A stretch of 64,000 nucleotides of DNA from JBJFCE01 sp964437825 (GCA_964437825.1 CAYTIH010000002.1:25873-89872), one strand, 5' to 3'; positions 50,858 through 60,627 are shown, counted from the first letter of the stretch. Numbers and translations: made by a program. The notes: generated by a model from the sequence alone, not told the origin.

Positions 50858-51706
50858 ATGGAGCTTAATTTTAATAACCCCAAAGAAGTCGTGGAAGCAA
50901 ATATGAAGGCCGGGGTGGGCAAAGCGAATCTTCCTATTGGAAAAATGATTCTGCTCGGTATTCTGGCAGGAATGTTTATAGCGCTTGGAGGTTCGGGAAG
51001 TAATGTGGCGGTATACGATATTGCCAATGTGGGCCTTCAGAGAACTCTGGCGGGCGTTATTTTCCCGGCAGGGCTGATGATGATTGTGCTTGTCGGCGGT
51101 GAATTGTTTACGGGAAATTGTCTGATGTCCATGGCTGCATGGGATAAGCAGATTAAGTGGTCCCGGATGGTCAGAAATCTGGTCGTGGTATTCTTCAGTA
51201 ACTTGGTCGGAGCCCTTCTGGTGGATGTGATCGTGTATTTCAGCGGTCAGTTTGATTACTCGGCAGGAAAGCTTGGTGCCTATACGATAAGCGTAGCCGT
51301 TAAGAAAATCGCGATTTCTCCATATAAAGCGGTTTTTTCAGGAATTCTCTGCAATGTGCTGGTCTGCGTTGCAATTCTGATGGCTGCGGCGGCGAAGGAT
51401 GTTGCAGGAAAGATTCTGGCGATCTTTTTCCCGATCTGGCTTTTCGTGGTGTCCGGTTATGAGCACGTAGTTGCCAATATGTATTATATCCCTGCCGGAA
51501 TTCTGGCTTCCTTAAACCGGGATTATGTGGACAGAGCAAAGGAGATCTATTCGCTTACCGATACCCAGCTGGCTTCCTTAAATGTGGCGGACGCGCTTCC
51601 GAGCTTTGTATTCGTGACGATAGGAAACCTGATCGGAGGAGCTCTTGTGGTTGGCGGATTATGTTACCTGACACAGAGAAAAGAGTGGAAGAGTACTCGA
51701 AAATAA
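50858..51706 (+). CDS. Formate/nitrite transporter family channel
   Basis: Pentameric membrane channel of the FNT family (FocA/NirC/HSC type), 282 residues with six helices. Family signatures: GGELFTGNCLM near the omega loop, KAVFSGILCNVLVCVAILM, and GYEHVVANMYYIPAGI with the pore His (in YEHVVANM) conserved. Substrate may be formate, nitrite or hydrosulfide; in a fermenting anaerobe formate export is likely. Single gene with its own promoter and a strong terminator. Confidence 0.93.
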   Translation: MELNFNNPKEVVEANMKAGVGKANLPIGKMILLGILAGMFIALGGSGSNVAVYDIANVGLQRTLAGVIFPAGLMMIVLVGGELFTGNCLMSMAAWDKQIKWSRMVRNLVVVFFSNLVGALLVDVIVYFSGQFDYSAGKLGAYTISVAVKKIAISPYKAVFSGILCNVLVCVAILMAAAAKDVAGKILAIFFPIWLFVVSGYEHVVANMYYIPAGILASLNRDYVDRAKEIYSLTDTQLASLNVADALPSFVFVTIGNLIGGALVVGGLCYLTQRKEWKSTRK

Positions 51707-51788
51707 ATAATTCACAAAATTCTGTCTTTTGCAGTCCGTATTGTTTGCAAGATCATAAAATTGCGGGATATCTGCAAGCCGGTGAAAA

Positions 51789-51836
51789 GAAAAAAGACTG
51801 TTCTTTTGTTAAAGAGCAATCTTTTTTCTTTTTTTT
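51789..51836 (+). terminator. Terminator of the FNT gene
   Basis: 18-bp stem GAAAAAAGACTGTTCTTT/AAAGAGCAATCTTTTTTC with small mismatches, then eight T. Confidence 0.93.
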
Positions 51837-51850
51837 CAAAAAACTGCAAA

Positions 51851-51900
51851 GGAACGGACGTTTCAATACGCAGAAATAACCGTATTTGAATGTCTGTTCC
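51851..51900 (-). terminator. Terminator of the cNMP-domain gene
   Basis: Stem GGAACGGACGTTTCAATACG/CGTATTTGAATGTCTGTTCC with a 10-base loop; on the minus strand it is followed by TTTGCAGTTTTTTG. Confidence 0.75.
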
Positions 51901-51935
51901 CGGATATTCCTCGGAAAATCGGATGATATTTCAAG

Positions 51936-54209
51936 TTAATGTTCCAGGAATTTCTGCTGCTTTAACAGCTCGTCCGGAATCGGTTTACCGGCGTTCTGAA
52001 TCTTATGCATGACATTCTGAAGGCGATGCAGATCCTGCGCGGTATGAATGCGGTGGTATTCGAGCGGTTCCTTGTAGAGCGGATTCACTGTCAGCTTTTC
52101 CCGGATGGATGCAGAGAAAGGACAATATTTGAACAGAATCTTTCTGACGATCTTGTTGGTTCTTGGCGAGCCGGCGGATTCATAATAAATCCACTGAATA
52201 TAATCTCTGACAAACATTTCACGATAACTGTTTCTGGCACGCTGCAGACCGATCTTGATTTTTTCTTTGGCATCCGGAGAAAGATCATTGTTCTTTTTAT
52301 AGAACTGAATGTAATCGAAATATTCGCTGGTCAGCGATGCTTCCGAAACATCATTCCAGCGAGCACCCTGCACACGTTTACACATTTCCCAGCGGAATTC
52401 ACCGGTTAATCTGGTGATCAGCATCGTAATATCCTCCTGGCACAGGATCGAGAGCATCATCCGGCTCGGTGTTGTACGGCGTTTTCCTTCAATTTCCTGC
52501 CAGAGAACACCGCGGATGCCGATATTCGGCATCAGGATGATATCGGGCAGTACCTCCGTTTGAACGGTTTCATGTGTGATATTGGCCTCCGGCAAAGCAA
52601 ACAGAACATCTCTGTAAAATGCTCTGTAATCGATGGCGCGGACATAATTCAGCGCTTTCTGCAGCTTGTCCGGTGTGGTAAGCGTTTCCGTAGGAGAATG
52701 CAGACAGTTGTGTTCTGAAAACAGAGGACAGAACGTGGTAATACGGCCGCATGTGATTTTATTAACGCTGGGAAACATATTCTGCAGCTCGAACATCACT
52801 CTGCTTGCAGGATCACGCTTCATTTTTTCTTCAGTTGCGGCATTAATCTTGCCTGCAAAACGCAGCTCATGCAGATACTGCGTATAGTCACTGTCGAATT
52901 CGTTCCGGCTGGGTTCCCGTTTTCCGTTATAAATAGCCATCAGCCAGTCATACATGGTGAAAATTCCATGGGCTGAGGTATCTGTAAGATTTTCTGCAAT
53001 TTCTACAAGCGCCAGTGTGTTTTCTTTTCCGGCAAGTTCCTCGTCAACATAACCAAACAGCAGAAACAGTCTGACCGGCAGCGGTATCTCTTGGCCTTTC
53101 AGACTATACTGTAATGTTGCGGTATAGATTTCGTAAAAGGCCTTTGTCAAACGTTTTCTGAGGACGGATGCAGTATCCTCTGTGGAAGATCTGTCCTTCA
53201 GATTCCGATAGGCGGTAAGATTGGTGATAAACTGCTTTGCGGAGTCCTCCGGATAGTCGCAGTAGTTTAAAATCGTATGGACGGAATCGACAAGAGAGGA
53301 AGGAAAATCCTCTGTCGAGGAAGACGGATGCTGATTCTCCATCCGTGTGGTAATTGCCTGAAGCTGATTGCTGTAATCGGCAATCCGGGACTGATACAGA
53401 GCCCTGTTAATGGAAACCTGACCCTCCATCTGAATCATCAGCTTGCTGATGGCGGCATTTAAGGACATGGTATCCTCATTGCGCCTTTGCAGCTGGAAAC
53501 AAAGAGAAGTATACAGATCAAACAGGTCAATTCCGTTATGGTTCAGCAGCAAATAAGCATAATCTGCCTGATAATCGGCAATGAGCTGCAAATATTCCAG
53601 TACATGATGGATATCATCCGAGGTCTTTTGAATAAATCCCAGAGTAAATTCGGGGTGATCCCGGAACAGACCGGCACGGACCGCAGGCGAAAGATCCCGG
53701 ATAGTCTCATAATAGGAAGAAAGATAATCGGGGAGTGTGTCATCCGTACGGAAGGGTGAAAGCTCTGACACATCGGAAAGCTGCTTGGGAGTAATTCCGT
53801 ATTTATTACATAAATCACTGTAGTCGTGATAATATTCAAGAATTCCCTTGTAAAAAAGATTGCAATTATAGGTTTGCAGAATGCTGTCATCCAAAATGCT
53901 GCAGCACTGGCGGCATATCGATGCGGAAAACAGCTCATTCAGTTCTGCGGAAGACTTCAAAAGCGCCAGCAGATCCGATTCGCCGGAAAGCGGATAGCGC
54001 AGGCAGGTCACCTGATCCGTGGCGACATAAGTATAGAAGGAATAACCGCAGAAAAAATCAAAGATGCCGGGAATATCGCCTTTTCCAAGAAAAATATCAC
54101 CCTTTTCGCTGGTCCCCATGACGCTGCCTGTTGAAATGAGCAGAAGCTGTCCGATGCGTTCTCCTGTCTGAATGATGGTGGCTCCGGGGGCAAATGACAA
54201 TGTTTCCAT
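51936..54209 (-). CDS. Large protein with N-terminal cyclic-nucleotide-binding-like domain
   Basis: 757 residues, minus strand. Residues 1-110 look like a Crp/cNMP beta-roll (FAPGATIIQTGERIGQLLLISTGSVMG, GKGDIPGIFDFFCG), but the phosphate-cassette Arg is not obvious, so ligand binding is doubtful. Residues 110-230 are helical; 230-300 contain a long helix that may be a coiled coil (LNAAISKLMIQMEGQVSINR); the rest is a helical domain with a conserved segment IGIRGVLWQEIEGKRRTTPSR. No DNA-binding helix-turn-helix or membrane helix. I recall similar large cNMP-domain proteins in Lachnospiraceae with no known function. Upstream 54210-54605 holds no gene; only AT-rich sequence. Confidence 0.7.
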   Translation of the reverse strand: METLSFAPGATIIQTGERIGQLLLISTGSVMGTSEKGDIFLGKGDIPGIFDFFCGYSFYTYVATDQVTCLRYPLSGESDLLALLKSSAELNELFSASICRQCCSILDDSILQTYNCNLFYKGILEYYHDYSDLCNKYGITPKQLSDVSELSPFRTDDTLPDYLSSYYETIRDLSPAVRAGLFRDHPEFTLGFIQKTSDDIHHVLEYLQLIADYQADYAYLLLNHNGIDLFDLYTSLCFQLQRRNEDTMSLNAAISKLMIQMEGQVSINRALYQSRIADYSNQLQAITTRMENQHPSSSTEDFPSSLVDSVHTILNYCDYPEDSAKQFITNLTAYRNLKDRSSTEDTASVLRKRLTKAFYEIYTATLQYSLKGQEIPLPVRLFLLFGYVDEELAGKENTLALVEIAENLTDTSAHGIFTMYDWLMAIYNGKREPSRNEFDSDYTQYLHELRFAGKINAATEEKMKRDPASRVMFELQNMFPSVNKITCGRITTFCPLFSEHNCLHSPTETLTTPDKLQKALNYVRAIDYRAFYRDVLFALPEANITHETVQTEVLPDIILMPNIGIRGVLWQEIEGKRRTTPSRMMLSILCQEDITMLITRLTGEFRWEMCKRVQGARWNDVSEASLTSEYFDYIQFYKKNNDLSPDAKEKIKIGLQRARNSYREMFVRDYIQWIYYESAGSPRTNKIVRKILFKYCPFSASIREKLTVNPLYKEPLEYHRIHTAQDLHRLQNVMHKIQNAGKPIPDELLKQQKFLEH

Positions 54210-54605
54210 TATGTATCATATCCTTTCCATAGGTTTATTGGTATTGTTTGTGATAGAATGTATGGTGAAAATACGAATCTATGAGAGAACAATGAAATAC
54301 GGCAGATTGGCCGTCGATCTTTATAGTTATCTATAAACGCTGTTTTTGTATGAACATTCGGCCGGATTGATTCTGGTTACTTTTTGCTATTTATTATACT
54401 ATAGAAAAATGCGATTTGAAAGAAAATAATGGAAAATATTACTGGGGATTTAGTACCGGAAATGGAAAAAATCTCTGCAGGAAAATAATGGGTGCAGCGT
54501 TAAAGAATAAAAAGTTTTCGCACTAAATAATACGGATTGTTTTGGGAAAACCTCCAGATGCGGTAAAATTAAAAAAAGAATGCCGCTGAATGGGTGATAA
54601 CTTGC

Positions 54606-54634
54606 TTGCGGACACAAAAGAAGTATGATACTAT
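54606..54634 (+). promoter_or_regulatory. Predicted promoter of the DUF6508-like/TetR pair
   Basis: TTGCGG (54606-54611), 17 bases, TACTAT (54629-54634). Confidence 0.5.
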
Positions 54635-54664
54635 ATAAGCAACTGTGGATTGAGAGGTAAAATC

Positions 54665-55126
54665 ATGGGCGTTGATAAGAGTGCAACGGAAGAACTTATA
54701 CAGAAATATCGAAATGACATTGAAAAACTGGCCGGATATATTCCGTGGCTGGAATCAAAAAGCGGTAAGGACGTGACCTCCACTTTTTCCGGCGAAGGAA
54801 TTGCAGAAAGGTCGGTAACGTTTCCGGTGTATGACAGCACTCTGATGACCTTTGTCAGGGAAGCAAAAGCGACAGCGTTCATGAACAAAAATTACGTGTA
54901 TACATATTCCAGAAACCGTATCAGAACACCACAGGATGAACAATCTTTTATCGATAGAGCAACAATCAAGGAGCTGCATGAGCTTGGAGATATTTTGTCC
55001 AAATATATTCTGCTTGGCATGACGAAATCCAGAGTGTGGACGGAGGGCGTGGAAAACAGGATCTTCCTGCAGGTCATTACAAAGATGAAGGAATTGGTTG
55101 AATTCTGGGACAAGCCGCTTGCATAG
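54665..55126 (+). CDS. DUF6508-like protein, 153 aa
   Basis: Start at 54665 with GAGAGG 8 bases upstream. Contains IEKLAGYIPWLESK near the start, a segment FPVYDSTLMTFVREAKATAFMNKNYVYTYS, and a helical C-terminus (IDRATIKELHELGDILSKYILLGMTKSRVW). The pattern resembles DUF6508-type proteins, often found on mobile elements; function unknown. Followed 19 bases later by a TetR gene, so the two are probably one transcript. Confidence 0.65.
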   Translation: MGVDKSATEELIQKYRNDIEKLAGYIPWLESKSGKDVTSTFSGEGIAERSVTFPVYDSTLMTFVREAKATAFMNKNYVYTYSRNRIRTPQDEQSFIDRATIKELHELGDILSKYILLGMTKSRVWTEGVENRIFLQVITKMKELVEFWDKPLA

Positions 55127-55145
55127 AGGGGAATGAGGAGTACAT

Positions 55146-55730
55146 ATGGGAGAAAAGTCATTACAGAAAAAGGAATATATCTTGGAGAAGGCGCGGCAGG
55201 TTTTTTCTGAGAAGGGATACAGGACGGTTACGATGAAGGATATCGTGGATGCCTGTGAGATCAGCCGGGGAGGCTTATATCTGTATTTTGACAGTACAAA
55301 GGAACTGTTTTTGCAGGTTCTTCAAAAAGAATCTCAGGAGGCGGATGATGTGTTCTCCAGAGAAATAGGAGAGGATGCGACCGCAGCTGATATATTGACG
55401 CTGTTTTTGAAGGAACAGAAAAAAGAACTGCTGCGAAAAAAGGATACCCTTACGGTTGCTATTTATGAATTCTTTTTTGAAAACCACATGCCCAAAAAAG
55501 AAAATACTTTGCGCAAGCAGTTCGACGCAGCGGTTAAGATTCTGGAGATATTGATTGTATCGGGCGTCAAAAGCGGAGAATTTGTATGCGAAAATCCCAA
55601 GGCAATGGCACGGAATATCATGTTCGTACTGGAGGGACTTAAGATTGCATCCTGCTCTATGGGAATCACAGAGGAAATGATTAACGAGGAACTTGTGATC
55701 ATCATGCAGGGATTAGTAAAGGAAAATTAG
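55146..55730 (+). CDS. TetR/AcrR-family transcriptional regulator
   Basis: 194 residues. N-terminal DNA-binding domain: ILEKARQVFSEKGYRTVTMKDIVDACEISRGGLYLYFDSTKELF, the canonical TetR helix-turn-helix. C-terminal ligand domain is divergent. The likely target is unclear: no efflux gene is intact nearby, although the decayed ABC transporter at 43989-46143 carries a palindromic operator. Confidence 0.92.
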   Translation: MGEKSLQKKEYILEKARQVFSEKGYRTVTMKDIVDACEISRGGLYLYFDSTKELFLQVLQKESQEADDVFSREIGEDATAADILTLFLKEQKKELLRKKDTLTVAIYEFFFENHMPKKENTLRKQFDAAVKILEILIVSGVKSGEFVCENPKAMARNIMFVLEGLKIASCSMGITEEMINEELVIIMQGLVKEN

Positions 55731-55832
55731 CCAAAGAAGTGCTCCGGGGTTTCCCCTGGGGCATTTTTGCGCGAATAACACGTAACCGGCAGATTGTATT
55801 ATTTTGTTCAATGTAAGAAACAGGGGAATTTT

Positions 55833-56533
55833 ATGGTACAAAATGTAATTGCGCTGGAGCTTTCCGTCGGAGAACGCCTCAGTATCAAGAAAAACCGGAT
55901 CAAAGCGGATACACCACAGAAGCAAGGATTGCCGACGGCGTTATGAGACGGATCAAGGAATATAGCTATGGCATTCAGTTTACTTCTTTTTATATGCAGG
56001 GAGAATTTGCGCCGCATGTACGGATGATGGAAACCGGATATCAGAATACATCGCTGGCAAATTTATTCGGCCTTCCTTATGTCGTTGTAAGAAAACCGAT
56101 GCCGATTGATACCAAGACGCTTAATTATAATTGGCAGAATGAAAATACGGCTGCCTTTTCCGTCTATACCAATGAAACCAGCCGGATTGATGAAAGCAGT
56201 GCAAAGCAGGCGGTTGCGGCGGTGCTTCGTTTCCTGACCAGGATGGGGCTCATCCGCTATGAAAGCCACAGCGGTTATATTTCCCACGTTATTATGGAGG
56301 AGGATCTGACGCCCGTGCATGCCATGACGGGCGGAATCAGCAGACAGCATGTCCGGGTCGGAGATGAGGTTCGCTACGGGGATGTGCTGGGAGAGATTCT
56401 GGACCCGTATGAGGGCAGCGTTAAGGCGCAGATTATCGCACCGACGGATGGAATTATCTTTTTTGAAAATCGGGAAGCGCTGATGAAGGAAGGAGATATG
56501 ATTTATCAGTTGATTCACAGGCTGCATGCATAG
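55833..56533 (+). pseudogene. Succinylglutamate desuccinylase/aspartoacylase (M14)-like relic
   Basis: Two frames together make an incomplete gene. From 55833 (ATG after CAGGGG) the peptide MVQNVIALELSVGERLSIKK is a typical start of this family, but it runs out of frame after about 23 residues. From about 55906 another frame reads GYTTEARIADGVMRRIKEYS and continues intact to 56533 (YQNTSLANLFGLPYVVVRKP; RYGDVLGEILDPYEG). The segment between, which should hold the zinc ligands HxxE, is deleted. The surviving C-terminal 196 residues have an internal ATG but no ribosome site. Confidence 0.75.
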
Positions 56534-56570
56534 GATGCATGCATGAGATGCACGCATGAGATGCACGCAT
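56533..56570. repeat. 13-bp tandem repeat (GAGATGCACGCAT)
   Basis: Two perfect 13-bp units (56545-56557 and 56558-56570) plus a diverged third (56533-56544), just after the stop of the M14 relic. Confidence 0.85.
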
Positions 56571-56599
56571 AGATTTCAGGATTAGCTTGCCTAAGGGAC

Positions 56600-56736
56600 G
56601 GGTGGAAGCATTCATGCTGCTAAGCGAGGCCCTGTAAGGGCGCCGGTCCTTAGCCGCTGTACTTTAGCGGCTTAGTACCGCTGCGCCTGAACCGGAGCGA
56701 AAGCGTGCCGAGTGTGCAGCATGGATGCTTCCACCC
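56600..56736 (+). ncRNA. Unrecognised 137-nt structured RNA candidate
   Basis: A 21-bp closing helix (56600-56620 with 56716-56736) has one imperfect pair that is U-G on the plus-strand RNA but A-C on the minus strand, favouring plus orientation. Inside: GCCC-TGTAA-GGGC (56629-56641), a long CGGT...AGCCGCT/AGCGGCT...ACCG hairpin (about 56644-56680) and a GCGAAAGC tetraloop stem (56697-56704), separated by purine-rich joins. No T tract follows. It is not an SRP RNA, T-box or purine-type riboswitch by motif. It ends 36 bases before the purL promoter, so it may be an independent RNA or a mobile extragenic element. Confidence 0.55.
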
Positions 56737-56772
56737 AGTAACAGGCTCTGTGATGAAATGCATGCTTCCTTC

Positions 56773-56801
56773 TTGAAAAAAGAAGTGGTTTCGTATACAC
56801 T
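56773..56801 (+). promoter_or_regulatory. Predicted purL promoter
   Basis: TTGAAA (56773-56778), 17 bases, TACACT (56796-56801). The -35 lies in a CTTCTT/AAGAAG dyad. Confidence 0.55.
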
Positions 56802-56850
56802 TGAAAGAAATAAAGCCGTATAGACGGACGAAAGGCGGAGGAGAAGATTC

Positions 56851-59800
56851 ATGGGCAGTGTGAGACGTATCTACGTTGAGAAGAAAGAACCATTTGCCGT
56901 AAAGGCAAAAGAACTTGAGGAGGAGATCAGGAGCTATCTCGGCATCAGTGATGTAGAGAAGGTTCGTGTATTCATCCGCTATGATGTGGAAAATATTTCT
57001 GACGAGGTGTTTGATCAGGCATGCAAAACGGTATTTTCCGAACCGCCTGTGGATATTTTGTATCAGGAGAAAATAGAAATTCCTGCGGATGCAAAGGTGT
57101 TCAGCGTGGAATATCTTCCGGGCCAGTTTGATCAGAGAGCCGACTCGGCTGTGCAGTGTGTCCGCTTCTTAAAAGAGGACGAGGAACCGATCATTAAGAC
57201 GGCTGTGACCTATCTGATCCAGGGTTCCATGACGCAGGAGGAACTTGAGAAAATCAAGGCATACTGCATTAACCCGGTGGATTCCAGACAGACCGGGCTT
57301 GAGAAGCCGGACACCTTAGTGACCCGGTATGAGGAACCCGCAGACGTCAGTGTTTTAGACGGATTTCAGAATATGCCGGAGGCAGAGCTTAAGAAGCTGT
57401 ATGATTCTTTGGGACTTGCCATGACCTTTAAGGATTTCCTGCATATTCAGAATTATTATCAGAAGGAAGAACACAGGGACCCGACCATGACGGAAATCCG
57501 TGTGTTGGATACCTATTGGTCCGATCACTGCCGTCATACGACCTTTTCGACGGAATTAAAGGATGTGTCCTTTGAGGACGGCCTTTATCGTACCCCCATT
57601 GAAAAGACCTATCGGGATTATTTGAGCACCAGACAGGAGGTTTTTGCCGGAAGAAAGGACAAGTTTGTCTGCCTGATGGATCTTGCGCTGATTGCAATGA
57701 GAAAGCTCAAAAAAGACGGCAAGCTGGAGGATATGGAGAAATCGGACGAGATCAATGCCTGCTCTGTTGTAGTGCCTGTTGAAATCGACAAAAAGACGGA
57801 GGAATGGCTTGTATTTTTCAAAAACGAGACACATAACCATCCAACTGAAATCGAGCCCTTCGGCGGCGCGGCAACCTGCCTTGGCGGAGCAATCCGTGAT
57901 CCCCTTTCCGGCCGCGGCTATGTATATCAGGCGATGCGTATTACGGGCGCCGCAGATCCTACCGTGCCGGCATCACAGACCTTAAAGGGCAAGCTGTCCC
58001 AGAAAAAGCTGGTGCGCGGCGCAGCAAGCGGTTACTCCTCCTATGGGAATCAGATCGGTCTTGCAACCGGTTATGTAAAAGAAGTATATCATCCGAATTA
58101 TGTGGCAAAGAGAATGGAGATCGGCGCCGTGATGGGTGCGGCTCCGAGAAAAAATGTAATTCGTGAAAATTCCGATCCGGGAGATATTATTATTCTGCTG
58201 GGCGGACGTACCGGACGCGACGGCTGCGGCGGCGCAACCGGATCCTCCAAGGTACATACGGATCAGTCCTTAACGACCTGCGGCGCGGAGGTTCAGAAAG
58301 GAAACGCGCCTACGGAGAGAAAGATACAGAGGCTTTTCCGCCGTGAAGAGGTTACCCGCATCATCAAGAAGTGCAATGATTTTGGCGCAGGCGGTGTTTC
58401 CGTTGCGATCGGTGAGCTTGCGGACGGACTTACCGTCGATCTGGATCAGGTGCCGAAGAAATACGCGGGACTTGACGGAACCGAGCTTGCAATCTCCGAA
58501 TCCCAGGAGCGTATGGCTGTTGTTGTGGATCCGAAGAACGCCGATCAATTCCTTGCGTATGCCGCGCAGGAAAATCTGGAGGCGGTTAAGGTTGCGGTCG
58601 TTACCAAGGAGCCGAGGCTGGTGCTGAACTGGAGAGGAAAGGAAATTGTCAACATTTCCAGAGCATTCCTTGATACGAACGGTGCGCATCAGGAAACGAG
58701 CGTAAAGGTGGATATGCCTGCTGAAAAAGACAATTATTTCAGGAAGATCGCGATCCCGGCGGTTGCCGATGCGGTAGCAAAAAATGACGTAAAAGCGGCG
58801 TGGCTTTCCATGCTGAATGATTTAAATGTATGTTCCCAGAAGGGACTGGTGGAAATGTTTGATTCCTCCATCGGTGCCGGAAGCGTATATATGCCGTACG
58901 GCGGTAAATACCAGCTGACTGAAACACAGACCATGGTTGCAAAGCTTCCTGTGCTTTCGGGCAAGTGCGATACCGTAACTATGATGAGCTACGGCTTTGA
59001 TCCTTATCTGTCAAGCTGGAGTCCGTATCATGGCGCAATCTATGCCGTAACGGAATCTTTAAGTAAGATCGTGGCAGCAGGCGGTGATTATAAAAAGGTA
59101 CGTTTCACTTTCCAGGAATACTTCCGCCGTATGACCGCGGACCCTGAGCGCTGGAGCCAGCCTTTTGCAGCGCTGCTCGGTGCATATGACGCGCAGATCG
59201 GTTTCGGACTGCCCTCCATCGGAGGAAAGGACAGTATGTCCGGTACCTTCAATGATATTGATGTTCCGCCCACCCTGGTATCCTTTGCCGTGGATGTTGC
59301 AAAAGAGCGGGATATCATTACGCCGGAGCTTAAAAAAGCAGGAAACAAGCTTGTGAAATTCTCTCTGGAAAAGGATGAATATGACGTACCCGTGTACGAA
59401 AAGGTTATGGCAATGTATGAAGCTGTTCAGAAGCTGATTGCAGACGGCGTGATTGTATCCGCTTATGTGCCGGATGCAAACGGCGCAGCTGCAGCGCTCA
59501 GTAAAATGGCGTTCGGCAACGGCCTTGGCGTGAAGATTGCCAAGAGCATAAAAATAGAAGAATTATTTGCAAACGAGATGGGCAATCTTGTGGCAGAGAT
59601 TCCTGCCGGAGAACTTTCAAAGGTTACGATTCCATATACACTGCTTGGCGAAGTGGCCGAAAGCGGATTTGCTTACGGTGACACCGTGATTTCACAGGAG
59701 GAAGCTCTGGCAAGCTGGAAATCCAAGCTGGAAAAAGTATTCCCGACAAAGGCAGAAAAAGCAGTAACCCCCGTGGATACGGGACTTTATCAGGCAGAGA

Positions 59801-60627
59801 GCATTCATATCTGCAAGAATAAGGTGGCAAAGCCCACAGTATTCATTCCGGTATTTCCGGGTACAAACTGTGAATATGACAGTACAAAGGCGTTTGAACG
59901 TGCCGGCGCCAATGTTATTACAAAAGTGTTCCGCAACCTGTCAGCCGAGGATATCAGACAGTCCGTGGAAGAATTTGAAAAAGCAATCGGACAGTCCCAG
60001 ATCATTATGTTCCCGGGCGGCTTCTCCGCCGGTGACGAACCGGACGGAAGCGCGAAATTCTTTGCGACTGCTTTCAGAAATGCAAAGATGCAGGAAGCCG
60101 TTATGAAGCTGCTTAACGAAAGGGACGGTCTTGCACTGGGAATCTGCAATGGCTTCCAGGCACTGATCAAGCTTGGACTGGTTCCTTACGGAGAAATTGT
60201 CGGACAAAAAGAGGATTCACCGACGCTGACCTTTAATACCATTAACAGACATATTTCCAAGATGGCATATATTAAAGTGGTTTCCGACAAGTCCCCCTGG
60301 CTTGCGGGCGCGGAACTCGGAAAAACTTATGTAAACCCCACATCCCACGGAGAAGGCCGTTTTGTCGCTCCCGCGCAGTGGGTTGACAGGCTTTTTGCAA
60401 ACGGTCAGGTGGCAACCCAGTATGCGGATACGGAAGGTAATATTTCCATGGACGAGGAGTGGAATATTAACGGCTCCTACAAAGCAATTGAGGGTATTAC
60501 TTCTCCGGACGGCAGGTGCTTAGGCAAAATGGCGCATTCCGAAAGACGGGGCGAACATGTCGCAATCAATATTTACGGAGAACAGGATTTGAAAATTTTT
60601 GAATCCGGCGTTGCTTATTTTAAGTAA
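56851..60627 (+). CDS. purL: Phosphoribosylformylglycinamidine synthase, single-chain
   Basis: Large one-piece FGAM synthase (1258 residues) combining the N-terminal PurS-like region, the ATP-binding synthetase core and a C-terminal glutaminase; many Bacillota split this into PurS, PurL and PurQ. Synthetase motifs: TYWSDHCRHTTF, NETHNHPTEIEPFGGAATCLGG, GDIIILLGGRTGRDGCGG and GGKDSMSG. Glutaminase: FPGTNCEYDSTKAFERAGA, PGGFSAGDE, LGICNGFQALIKLGLVP with the nucleophile Cys, and NPTSHGEGR with the catalytic His. GGAGGAGAAG before the ATG. Transcribed alone between its promoter and a terminator. Confidence 0.97.
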   Translation: MGSVRRIYVEKKEPFAVKAKELEEEIRSYLGISDVEKVRVFIRYDVENISDEVFDQACKTVFSEPPVDILYQEKIEIPADAKVFSVEYLPGQFDQRADSAVQCVRFLKEDEEPIIKTAVTYLIQGSMTQEELEKIKAYCINPVDSRQTGLEKPDTLVTRYEEPADVSVLDGFQNMPEAELKKLYDSLGLAMTFKDFLHIQNYYQKEEHRDPTMTEIRVLDTYWSDHCRHTTFSTELKDVSFEDGLYRTPIEKTYRDYLSTRQEVFAGRKDKFVCLMDLALIAMRKLKKDGKLEDMEKSDEINACSVVVPVEIDKKTEEWLVFFKNETHNHPTEIEPFGGAATCLGGAIRDPLSGRGYVYQAMRITGAADPTVPASQTLKGKLSQKKLVRGAASGYSSYGNQIGLATGYVKEVYHPNYVAKRMEIGAVMGAAPRKNVIRENSDPGDIIILLGGRTGRDGCGGATGSSKVHTDQSLTTCGAEVQKGNAPTERKIQRLFRREEVTRIIKKCNDFGAGGVSVAIGELADGLTVDLDQVPKKYAGLDGTELAISESQERMAVVVDPKNADQFLAYAAQENLEAVKVAVVTKEPRLVLNWRGKEIVNISRAFLDTNGAHQETSVKVDMPAEKDNYFRKIAIPAVADAVAKNDVKAAWLSMLNDLNVCSQKGLVEMFDSSIGAGSVYMPYGGKYQLTETQTMVAKLPVLSGKCDTVTMMSYGFDPYLSSWSPYHGAIYAVTESLSKIVAAGGDYKKVRFTFQEYFRRMTADPERWSQPFAALLGAYDAQIGFGLPSIGGKDSMSGTFNDIDVPPTLVSFAVDVAKERDIITPELKKAGNKLVKFSLEKDEYDVPVYEKVMAMYEAVQKLIADGVIVSAYVPDANGAAAALSKMAFGNGLGVKIAKSIKIEELFANEMGNLVAEIPAGELSKVTIPYTLLGEVAESGFAYGDTVISQEEALASWKSKLEKVFPTKAEKAVTPVDTGLYQAESIHICKNKVAKPTVFIPVFPGTNCEYDSTKAFERAGANVITKVFRNLSAEDIRQSVEEFEKAIGQSQIIMFPGGFSAGDEPDGSAKFFATAFRNAKMQEAVMKLLNERDGLALGICNGFQALIKLGLVPYGEIVGQKEDSPTLTFNTINRHISKMAYIKVVSDKSPWLAGAELGKTYVNPTSHGEGRFVAPAQWVDRLFANGQVATQYADTEGNISMDEEWNINGSYKAIEGITSPDGRCLGKMAHSERRGEHVAINIYGEQDLKIFESGVAYFK

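Noticed and set aside
54210..54605. Gene in the gap between the cNMP-domain gene and the DUF6508-like gene
   Set aside because: No frame with a ribosome site; the stretch is AT-rich and shows only weak dyads.
56600..56736. SRP RNA, purine, PRPP or ZTP riboswitch
   Set aside because: The core motifs of these RNAs are absent although the position before purL made a riboswitch attractive.
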